Notes under the pieces: model-generated | The model's database searches: none | Told to the model about the DNA's origin: nothing | What the model saw: the letters and a program-made list of their open reading frames with translations, nothing else | Assembly (NCBI RefSeq): GCF_037392515.1 | Contig: NC_090290.1 | Span: 25,441,753 to 25,505,752 of the forward strand | Length of the DNA stretch: 64,000 bases | DNA from: Haliotis asinina | Lineage: Eukaryota; Mollusca; Gastropoda; Lepetellida; Haliotidae | Direction: 5' to 3' | In this document: one piece after another, positions 10,173-21,500 of the stretch | Numbering within the stretch: position 1 is the stretch's first letter | How the letters are laid out: every line of letters starts with the position of its first letter | Made by a program: the position numbers and the translations under genes

Positions 10173-11451
10173 TTAAAGGTCACATGCAACGTAAAACACA
10201 ACTTTGCAGATTCTGGTACCTTTCGGTATGCACTTACCGAAACAAATCATAAAAAATGCCAATTCAACCTATAAAGTTGAAAAAAACGCGATGAAAAAAA
10301 AGCCCGCGAAATCGGAGTTCAAACACTTCACTAAATTCCCCCCAGCGCTGGGGGGAAAACTGGTTTCAATAGCTGTGCTGCGCTGCGTCCATAACGCATG
10401 CGCAGTGAATAGGTTCGCGGAGCTTGAAACAGTATGCATGAACAGAGTCTGAGTTCGTGAGCAGTAGTCTAACCTTGGTTGTGTACACAAACAAGTACAT
10501 AATCTACTCGTTACGTAAAAAACCTTGTTGATTGTGGTAAGCAGTCTCTGTCACAGAGAAAGCTCAGTGTCTGGTTTATTCACACCTATATGTCTGTCTG
10601 CCTGTCTGCTAAAGACAACATGCAATACACAGCTTCAATCATTGACCAGTGCAATTTGAACTTAACACCTATCAGACTATACGACATAAAGAAAATAAGA
10701 TGATTTATGACTCGTGCACCCGAGTCCCGTGTCTGCCATATTATGTAATTAGGCACGTGTGATACACATGACATGTTTTTATGTCTGTGGGTTGCAAACA
10801 AACTACATTCATTTTTTTAGGATGACTGGATCTGACGGATACTGGTGCAAAATCTTGTCGGCTGCAAGTCCTGCTTTGTACTTGGACGAACGACAGTTTC
10901 CAGTTCACCATCTCTACTGAGATAATTTTTTATTGGATCGAACGAAAATTCAGAGAACATGTATTTTCCAAACCCAACATCTCTTTATACATTCTTCATG
11001 GATAACGACTTCTTTTAGTGTATATGATTTTGTTTGACAACAGTATATGAATCCATACTGAAACGACGCATCAAGTACACAAAAAGAAGTTGTTATCCAT
11101 AAAGAATCTTATTTTCTTGTGACTGGCTATACTTCTAACATGCCCATCAAACAGTTCATCTTTCTGTACACACAATGAACCCTCAGCATATCAGCAAATG
11201 AAACAGCCAATCGGAAGCCGTCGTTACACTTGAATGCATATCCACCCGCTATGACTGGGTTCGGTCTCCCGAGGGCTTCGTTTCGGGGGAAGTAAGCCCA
11301 AGTACAAAATATTGCACTTTTGAATCGCGATTGTACGCTTATAATTTTGTTTATTTGTTTTTTTAAAAGCAGCAATGTATATTATATGTCATGAATAAGT
11401 GATAAATGTGTTTTAATTATGTTTGATATTTTGGTTGCATGTGACCTTTAA
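10173..11451 (-). mobile_element. Kolobok-type DNA transposon, non-autonomous copy B (with TTAA target duplication)
   Basis: The element is 10177-11447 (1271 bp), flanked by TTAA at 10173-10176 and 11448-11451, with termini AGGTCACATGCAAC and its inverse. It is the reverse complement of copy A over its whole length, including the 18-bp palindrome (10338-10355) and the THAP segment. About 11 bp lost near 10910 remove the first zinc ligand pair region of the THAP segment, and the seven-A frameshift is shared with copy A. No catalytic domain is present. Confidence 0.82.
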
Positions 11452-11798
11452 GATCTTCTAATTTGGCTTATCTCAAACAAGAACATTCAACCTTCTGCAG
11501 AATGAGACGGTACACGTTTCGCCATGATATTTCTTGAACGGTTATAAATGGAGAAACCTCGAGACAGTTTAGCTTATGATAAAAATATAAAAGTAGTGGG
11601 ATTTGGTGTAGTTTGGTTTATGATAAAAATAATGGAATTTGGGGTTTTGTACAGAAACGTTTTATTTTTGGGATATAATTACTGACACAAACAAAGAAGA
11701 CATTATGGCAACCGTTTTATTACTCTGTTTATACCCATAATTGTATACGACAGGTCTAAAATGTCGAAGCGATCAGCCGTTTGGCAGCCTTACTCCAT

Positions 11799-11873
11799 CA
11801 CACACACACACGCACGCACGCGCGCACCCACCCACCCACCAAACAATAAAAAAAAAAAAAAAAAAAAAAAAAA
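11799..11873 (+). repeat. Compound microsatellite (CA)n-(CGCA)n-(CCCA)n-A(26)
   Basis: CACACACACACGCACGCACG grades into CCCACCCACC and then a run of about 26 A from 11848. All open frames across it are compositional artefacts. Confidence 0.95.
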
Positions 11874-12419
11874 CATCGTCTGTACTCTGCTTGATCCATA
11901 TCAAGTTGTTTTGTATTTTTATACATGTGTGTGGATGTGTGCGTGTATATGTGCGTGCGTGCGCACATTGTGTTGTATGTATGAAACTGTATTTATATAG
12001 GCTGATGCAAAGAAATAAGGTTTGAATTGATTCTTTGATTGATTGTATATTAAATACTTCAAGAAACAATTTATGTTACATTTTAAGCTGAATCAAACTA
12101 ATGAAGTTTGGTGGGGTGTGTGGGGTAAATAAAAGACAAATGCATAGGTGTTTGTTTATAAAATTGAATTAGTTATGTACAAACACATTCTTAGCTGCTT
12201 TCCATCTGAGTGACTTGCACCTGTTAAATTGTTATTTCAGGTGACAGGAGTGAAGTATGATGAAGCAGAACATACATACAGATACACCAGTTTACCTGTG
12301 ACAGGCACATGCATGTATTTGTTTACAATAAATATGTCAGTAGTATCTCTGATACTTATTATTCGAACGCCTAAATTGAGTAAATAATGAACCCACAATT
12401 TCTGTATGTCACAAGCGGC

Positions 12420-12541
12420 ATCCGTGACGACAAGAGTTGTCTACCTTTGATAAATAAGTCGGTTCCTGTTTCCGGTGGCAAACATTGACAACTCTACTGA
12501 TAGACATTTACTAACGACAGCCACTGATTTCCATTGTAACC
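12420..12541 (+). promoter_or_regulatory. Probable SNF8 promoter / 5' UTR
   Basis: Immediately upstream of the SNF8 start codon. The motif GGTTCCTGTTTCCGGTGG (12461-12478) holds two inverse GGAA cores, one being ACCGGAAA on the minus strand, typical of ETS-site, TATA-less housekeeping promoters. A CGTGACG sequence lies at 12422-12429. The transcription start cannot be fixed from sequence. Confidence 0.4.
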
Positions 12542-12595
12542 ATGCGTCGGCGTGGCCCCGGGATAGCTGCCATCAAAAACAAAAACCTCGCGGAG
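12542..12595 (+). CDS. SNF8: SNF8 exon 1
   Basis: Codons 1-18, from ATG to GCGGAG, followed by the donor GTAAGG; phase 0. Chosen as the start because it matches the conserved N-terminus of the family (MxRRGxG..AI). Confidence 0.93.
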
Positions 12596-15500
12596 GTAAG
12601 GCTTGAATGATTACATTGAATGTCGCGGTTTGCAAGTCACACCAAACGTTTTTATGCCTATGAGTATGATACAGAGGCACTAGTGGCAGTGTAAGCAGAG
12701 ACCATATAATAGGTCTCTGGTGTGATATCATATGTTCATCATTGTAGTTTTACATTTAGTATTACTCAAAGTATTTATTGTGATCTACGGAGTTGCCTCA
12801 TTTGGTTGCCATGGTCGGATTTGGCATGTTTTGGGTATTCTTGTTAATATTCCTTTCCCACATTACCAGCATATTTTGCCATGAATGTCAATTGGCATGG
12901 TTATGTCGCACTTATACGTAGACTGCCTCTTCTTCCAGACACTTAAGTCTAATCACATGCTATTAATTTAAAACAATATGAAACGGAATTATGTATTAAA
13001 TCAGAGTCTGTCATGTAGGCTTGATCAATATTCGCGTACCCAACACTTAACAAGGGACATGAAAATCATCAATTATAGAAACCTTCATCATTATAAAATG
13101 TTTAAAACACATGTTTCTGCCTTTGACACTAAAGCAGCACCTTACCCAAAAAGCGCCACAACTTCTCACCATCTACTTTTACATAAAAGAGTATTTTGAC
13201 ATATTTTTAAAGTTTGTGGTGCAGTAGGTAGGCCACACTTTGCTATCATCTCAAGATGGAGCCATCCACATAACAGTATTCAGTAAGGGTGGGTACTGTA
13301 GAGAATTTTCACATTGCAATATGTATTGCAATATATTGCAAGAAGGATTTTTCTTATAATTGAGTTATTGCTGGATTTATAAATCAAAACACAGAACACA
13401 CAAATAATCACTATGATTGATTAAGCTTTAATGAAAACTTTTAACTACGACAAAATAAAATTGTAAATAGTATTTGGCAGAAATGAAAAAGGAAAGGAAC
13501 AATTTTATAAATGGAAATATCCAAAGATTGTTGAGTGTTATAAACTTTTCCCAATGCCTATGAAAACACTGGTTTTCAATCATCGTATTGCAATATGTGT
13601 CGTTTTCAAACGGTTAATACTGGTAAACCAGTTATATTGTCCAGCCCTAGTGTCCAGGTTAGCTTTGGGCTACAACATCAATATTCATGATAGCTCAAAT
13701 GCGGACAAACAGTATGGTGAACAGTTTACACCAACAGCTGATAGTGAAGTAAAACTGAAGTTCATGTGTCACACTGCTGATACCCTGGATGCATCGATGG
13801 CTCAACCTTATGAAGATATTACCTCCCGTGGCTCCCTTTCTCCAATCACGTGTCTATGTTGCGAAGTTGAGCGTATCAGTGACAACTCACTTTGGCTTCT
13901 TAAATTATCTAGATGATAAAACGAATACACCCAAACCTGCCAGTGCACGTGATAATGCAAATCTCCCTGAACATCGTGTACAAATTTTCCTTATAAACAA
14001 CGTTTGGCATACAGATCAATCACACGTTGTAAACCATACCTCAGCGTTGCTGTCTCAGCATTGCTGATAGGGGGAAGCTATTGAGTGGATCCAGGAAGGT
14101 ATTGACATACATGAGGCAGCTGAGAAGAGTTAATGTTTGACCCTTGGTTTCTCTGGGTTTGTTTCCAAACTACTGGAGAAGTCTGTGAACAACACCGCCC
14201 TGGTTGTCCACGAATTACAACTTGTCGAAAGGACATATTCATCGCTATCACATTCTTACAGCAAAGAACTTCCACTGCAAACGCCCTCAGAAGTCTCCTT
14301 TGAAATGCAGACATTTGAGGTCACAATGTCAAGCTGTACGTCCACCAGTGCTTCCGCATCACCGAGTCAACCATTTAACATGGGTCAGATGCCATTTGTG
14401 TTGGAACAGGCATCATGTGTCCTTCACTGACAGGTCTAGATTTTGTTCGCAGTACAGTGATGGCCATATTCTTGTGTACAGACATGTGGGTGAGAGATAT
14501 GCTGATGTAAATGTTAGGGAACGACATAGAAGTTCAGTTAAGGTGTAGGGGGCCTTCAGCAGTGGTCACCGCACTCCTCTCTATCACATCCAAGGTAATC
14601 TGACTGCCATAAGGTTACAGGAACTACATGTCATTTTGCAATCAGTCGTTATTCTGGCCCTAAATGCCATTGGTCAAGCAGCTATTTAGCAGTGAGGTAA
14701 TGCTCGACAACACTGTGGGAGAGTAGTCATTGTCTTTCTGCAACTAAACAAAGTTAACACTAAGTAGTGGCTGGCTTATTCATCCAGTCTAGTGACATTG
14801 AACACATGTAGGACGTGTTGGGGCAATGTGTAAGGATCAATCATCCACCCCAATTCCTGAAACAAGAGTGAATCTTGTTTTACTCTGTGCCTGTGATTAC
14901 TTGCCTGCATTGAGAGCAGAGGAGGACACATGTAGTACTAGAGAACTCTAGTTCATATGGCTTTGAAAGTGACCCCATTCACAGAAGAACTAGAAGGTGT
15001 ATTGTGCCTATTGACTGCTTGTGTTTGATCTGAATGGGCAATCTTTCTTCATTAATCTGCCAGGTGCGCTGATCCAGGCCGTCCAACCTTAAACTGACAT
15101 GTCGTATTCGTGATGTGAGCCATACGTGTTACTGTTAAACTTAGAGACATTTAACCAGTATAGCCTTCACCTTCACCGGGAATGTTCACGCTGTTGCATA
15201 AACCACATATCTTTTTCCTTTTAAGATGATCTAGCAAGTATTATGTTCTGAAATATTTATTCCAATTTTCTATGAAACACCTGGGATGGTCATGACTGCT
15301 TATACATGTATTTCTAGAATGTATTGAGAAATAGCAGTTCGAAGCTAGACGGTGGAATCAGCTGATCATCATGTTTTGTTGGTTTGTTGACGTTTTGCAA
15401 TTGGTAAGTTAAGTTTGGCACTAGATGTTTCATTACCACACATTTAAAACTGCGATGTATTTTCATTGTATATGTCCTCAAATCGCTAAAGTATTACAGT

Positions 15501-18500
15501 CGATGTGGCTGCATTCATGTAACTGTGGTGAGGAGCTGATGGGGTGCTCGATATGAGAAACACTGAAAGTCATGTTGTGTAAATTTCATCGGTTCATACA
15601 AGATGGGATTTAGATTTTTGATAACACAAATGTTTAGCAGGTAGAGAGAGAAGTTAGAAACAACGGTCACGTAATTGTAAGATAACAGTAACGGACGAAT
15701 TATGTCAATCATCACCTACATGTAGCCATGCAATTTAAAAATATGATATACATTGGCATAACTAAAATCTACTTTTTTATGTCTGTAACTGTTTGTGATG
15801 CATGAAATATAAAATCACAAAATGGATAAATAATGCATAAAACACTGCAAACTTCTGCAGCATTTTATTTATCCTGAATTTTGGGCATAGATTAAAATGT
15901 TTTGTATTTTTTCTTAATTTTTAATAAAAGGGAATAATATTAAAATATTCATTTATTGAATATAATATTTCAGACACAGAAGAAGTAGTACTATTAGGAT
16001 AAGTACATATTCAAGGGCACTTTCCAAATTCTGTATTTTATTGCATAACTAAAAAAAATACATATATTCATACTGATTATAAATTTCAATCTCTAGTATA
16101 ATAAATGGCACTGTTAAGTGTTGAAGCAACAAAGGTTTACATTTTACTAATGTGTCTACATACAGCTTGCCGTCACAATAATCAGATTATTATGATAGTC
16201 AGGAAAAGGCTGATATTGTATTTATTAGAGCTAGCTGTTCATGTTTTGACAAAGTAAATTGATTTTTCAAATTTTAACGCAAATATGTAAATAAAGTCTG
16301 AATCTTTTCCCACTTTAAATTGTAGCTGCACTGTTCAGTTTTGTATTTCTATCTTTTCTTCACGATGATGCATGTGTACTTTAGTAATAAATTACAGATG
16401 CACGACTTTATTCAGCCATTGTACATATTATCTGTTAAATTTGTAAAAATATAAATAAATGCATAAACATATCTTCAAAGAATGATATGGGGTAAATTTG
16501 AATCATGTCATCAAAAACATTTGATTTTAAACACATTTTCTTTGTTAATAACTAACAAACCTACATAACCTTTTTTTAATAACTGTTGAATGAAAATCAT
16601 CAAACAAAGTTAAAGTTAGATAATATATGGTCTGTCATGCGAAATATTTGACAATATATTGTTATCAAAACAAGAAACACATGTGTAATTCTATATCATG
16701 CACATCCTCTTGGGAGGTCAGAATTATATGTTGTTTGTTGAGACAAATCTCTGTATATGACTATTTATATTAAGAACTTCAAGTTATTTTTTTGTAAGAA
16801 ATGAATAAATGAATTCTCATATGTAAAATGACTCACAACGCTGACTGATGGACTTATTTTATAAGGGGTAAATATTTTATTGCCAACTATAATGACTCTG
16901 ATGCAACTGAATAACTGCTTGGATAATAGGCCTATAGCACTTTTATAAGTATACATAAAAATATACAGTAGTGTCAGAATTAAAACCAAAATGGATTCAG
17001 ATGAGTGAGGAACAGCTGCTTAAAATGTAATTGATATGCTAGTATTTCTGACTAACTGTTACATTCTATACAGAATTTCTTCAATTGTCAGGGATGTGTA
17101 ATAATCACAAATTGGAGACCTTCCAGGGGATAGTCATTGATTGGAGGTGTATCTCCAAGTATCTCGGATTGTTTACATTGAGATTGGTGGTAGTATGGGA
17201 ACTATTTGTAGAATTTTAATGCGGCAATTGTTATGAATTACCGATGGAAATAACAAAGGGGTTGATAACATATGAAAAGAATTGTCATTGATGCTACGAC
17301 ATCCAAGACTTGCACTGCCTTATGTTCTGTTGTAGGATATGCCGTGACAATATACCGAGTGTTCGTTGCGTTTTCTGTTTTTATCTATATCGTGTCAGTT
17401 CGTACTGTACATGGAAATTAAACAAACGATGCCTTTCTAAACTAAAAATCAAAGTGAAACATGGGTCAGTTAATGGCTTTTCGTCGTAAACGATCGTTTT
17501 TTCAATGAAGGTGACCACGGCAACGCGTTTGCTGGTTTTTGTCTTTACATGTAGTAAGTTGTCGCGGCACAATTTGAGTCCGGAACCAGACCGGAAGTTG
17601 GACCGTCGCTTATATCATTTCAAAAGGAAAGTTATCGCCCCTTGCAACAAAAAGATGGCCCATTAATGTGATTTAGTTTCTGGATGTATTGACCATGACC
17701 CCCCAATAAAATTGGCTTTCATCCCTTCATATGTGTTTTCTTTAGCGTGAAAAAACCTAGGTGTTCCTTGGATTCTTTAGAGTAGTATATGTTTTTTTGG
17801 ACCTGTCAGTTTGTAGGATTTGCCAAAATCTGAGTTGCACTATGAACAAACCTTCGCAGTACAACTACTTTCTTTATTTACACTGGCAAGTTTGGTTGTA
17901 ACGGTGGCTTAGCTTACTGGCTCCTGTGAGAATACGGAGCCAGCAAAGGGAGGTAATAAATTCATCGGGCCAAGCAGTAGATGCATCCAGGGTATACTGG
18001 AGGCTTATTGGAACGTATACCCTGGATATATTGAGAATTCTGACATCCTACCACTGACATCTTACTAAGATAGAATGCGACATTTACTGTAAACACTTGT
18101 TTGTTTACACCAATATATGTTCATGGGCTCAGCCAACTTTGAGAGACTCTGAATTCTAGTCACGCACCACAATAATCACTTGTTGCTTTCTGCCTGCATT
18201 AAACTGCTACAGAGGTTCTAGACAAAAGTATTTACACGATAGTGTCATCACAATATGGCAGGCCGCATTTTCATTTCCAGTTACACAGGTATGATGTAAA
18301 CAAACATCTTCAGCTGAGCAGTATAACAACTGCTGTTTGGATATTACAAAAAATAAAAAATAAAAAAATAAAAAAAATAAAAAAAATATACTTGAGCAAA
18401 TGATCACCAGAAGATGCATTTAAAAGTTATCTCATCTTAGTATTTAGTGACGTGACCACAAGCCATAGTGCCATGCTTCATTGTTTTTGTAATATTCTTC

Positions 18501-21500
18501 ATGACTATTTCTAAACAGTAAGTTGTTTTGGTTCTGTTTGTAAAGCTCTGTAAGGAGGGAGTAATCTTCACCATGTTCACTGGAGGTGCCTATCTCCAGT
18601 GTCTTTTTTTCACCTTCAATGCTTTTAGAACCAAAGTGATGATGCCAGTGGGGGCTCACTTTCCTGTATAATGAAATCACTGTTAGGAATGTCACGTACT
18701 GATGCTTTAGCTTTACGATGGCAGATTGATTTTGGAGTACATCTGTTATTGTCCCTAGACTAGTCCCAAATACATAAGTACTAAAGTAGGATGTATTGAT
18801 GATGAGCTTTGCAAAATGTCTTAACAGAATGTTTTCAATGTTTCCTTGTATTCCTCAGGCCAGATACAAAGACAAGGGGTCAGTGCTGGCAGAGGACCAG
18901 GTTGTTCAGGTATGTCGTCCTTCAGCAGAATCTGTCCACCTAAGTTTGTTTATAGCCTTTTTGTACTGTCATGAGGGTCTAGTTTTAGCCGATATTACAT
19001 GAAAGTATTAAAGGATGTGAGCAAGATCTATGTCTGAGTGGTCCTGCAACATGACAAGTAGGCCCTGCTACATGAAGAGCTGGCCAGCAACAACGAACAT
19101 GATGATCATGTTTATTAAAAAATGAGTAGGTCCTGCAACAAGATGTGTAGGCCTTACCACATGATGAGCAAGCAAGGTAACATGATGAGTAGACCCTGTA
19201 ACATGATGATAATGCCCATTAAGAATGAGTAGGCCCTGCAACATGATGAGTAGGTCCTGCAACATGTTGAGTAAGCCCTGCAACATGATGAGTAGGCCCT
19301 GCAACAAGATGAGTAGATCCTGCAAGAAGATGAGTAGGCCCTGCAAGAAGATGAGTAGTTCCTGCAACAAGGTGAGTAGATCCTGCAACAAGATGAGTAG
19401 GCCTTTTAACATGATGAGCAAGCCATGTAACATGATGAGTAGGTCTTGCAACATGATGAGTAGGCCTTGCAACATGATGATTGTGCCCATTAAGAATGAG
19501 TAGGCCCTGCACCATGATGAGTAGGCCTTGCAACATGATGAGTAGGCCTTGCAACATGATGCAACATAGCCTTTTTGTACTGTCATGAGGGTCTAGTTTT
19601 AGCCGATATTACATGAAAGTATTAAAGGATGTGAGCAAGATCTATGTCTGAGTGGTCCTGCAACATGACAAGTAGGCCCTGCTACATGAAGAGCTGGCCA
19701 GCAACAACGAACATGATGATCATGTTTATTAAAAAATGAGTAGGTCCTGCAACAAGATGTGTAGGCCTTACCACATGATGAGCAAGCAAGGTAACATGAT
19801 GAGTAGACCCTGTAACATGATGATAATGCCCATTAAGAATGAGTAGGCCCTGCAACATGATGAGTAGGTCCTGCAACATGTTGAGTAAGCCCTGCAACAT
19901 GATGAGTAGGCCCTGCAACAAGATGAGTAGATCCTGCAAGAAGATGAGTAGGCCCTGCAAGAAGATGAGTAGATCCTGCAACAAGATGAGTAGGCCTTGT
20001 AACATGATGAGTAGGTCTTGCAACATGATGAGTAGGCCCTGCAACAAGATGAGTAGTTCCTGCAACAAGGTGAGTAGATCCTGCAACAAGATGAGTAGGC
20101 CTTTTAACATGATGAGCAAGCCATGTAACATGATGAGTAGGTCTTGCAACATGATGAGTAGGCCTTGCAACATGATGATTGTGCCCATTAAGAATGAGTA
20201 GGCCCTGCACCATGATGAGTAGGCCTTGCAACATGATGAGTAGGCCTTGCAACATGATGCAACATAGCCTTTTTGTACTGTCATGAGGGTCTAGTTTTAG
20301 CCGATATTACATGAAAGTATTAAAGGATGTGAGCAAGATCTATGTCTGAGTGGTCCTGCAACATGACAAGTAGGCCCTGCTACATGAAGAGCTGGCCAGC
20401 AACAACGAACATGATGATCATGTTTATTAAAAAATGAGTAGGTCCTGCAACAAGATGTGTAGGCCTTACCACATGATGAGCAAGCAAGGTAACATGATGA
20501 GTAGACCCTGTAACATGATGATAATGCCCATTAAGAATGAGTAGGCCCTGCAACATGATGAGTAGGTCCTGCAACATGTTGAGTAAGCCCTGCAACATGA
20601 TGAGTAGGCCCTGCAACAAGATGAGTAGATCCTGCAAGAAGATGAGTAGGCCCTGCAAGAAGATGAGTAGATCCTGCAACAAGATGAGTAGGCCTTGTAA
20701 CATGATGAGTAGGTCTTGCAACATGATGAGTAGGCCCTGCAACAAGATGAGTAGTTCCTGCAACAAGGTGAGTAGATCCTGCAACAAGATGAGTAGGCCT
20801 TTTAACATGATGAGCAAGCCATGTAACATGATGAGTAGGTCTTGCAACATGATGAGTAGGCCTTGCAACATGATGATTGTGCCCATTAAGAATGAGTAGG
20901 CCCTGCACCATGATGAGTAGGCCTTGCAACATGATGAGTAGGCCTTGCAACATGATGAGTAGGCCCTGCAACAAGATGAGTAGGCCATGCAACAAGATGA
21001 GTAGGCCCTGCACCATGATGAATAGGTCATGTAATAAGACAAGTGGGGCCAGGAAGGTGATGTGTAGACCCTGCTTTATTATAATCATGCCCATAAAAAT
21101 GAGTAGGCCTTGCAACAGGATGATAGGGCCCTGTAATAAGATGAGCAGACTCACCAACATCATAAATATGCTCAATTCTCTCACAGTGCATACTAGTAGG
21201 TCATATTTATGACAGACAATAAAGATAATAGTGTATAGTAAGTAACTGAGATTATTGTAACCCTCAATGGTTCATATAGAATGTTGATAAACATTGAAAA
21301 GCTTGACACTGAATCATGTCCACAAATCAATATGTCAGATGGCAAGTCAGATGGAAATGTTCAAGAAGAATCTGGAGGATTTTGCCACGAAGCACAAAGG
21401 TGACATCAAGAAGGACCCTGAGTTCCGTCTACAGTTCCAGGAGATGTGTGCCTCTATTGGGGTGGACCCTCTGGCATGTAAGTACTTGTGAGTGAGGGAG

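Noticed and set aside
11741..12069. 94-98-codon frames on both strands
   Set aside because: They cross the CA/CCCA/poly(A) microsatellite and a TGTGCGTG tract; Lys, His and Phe runs reflect composition.
19068..21184. Long minus-strand Leu-rich frames (112-220 codons, LLIMLQG repeats) and matching plus-strand CNMMSRP frames
   Set aside because: They arise from the 21-bp tandem unit, which is a multiple of three and lacks stops in several frames at once. They lie inside SNF8 intron 2 and show no independent coding signal.
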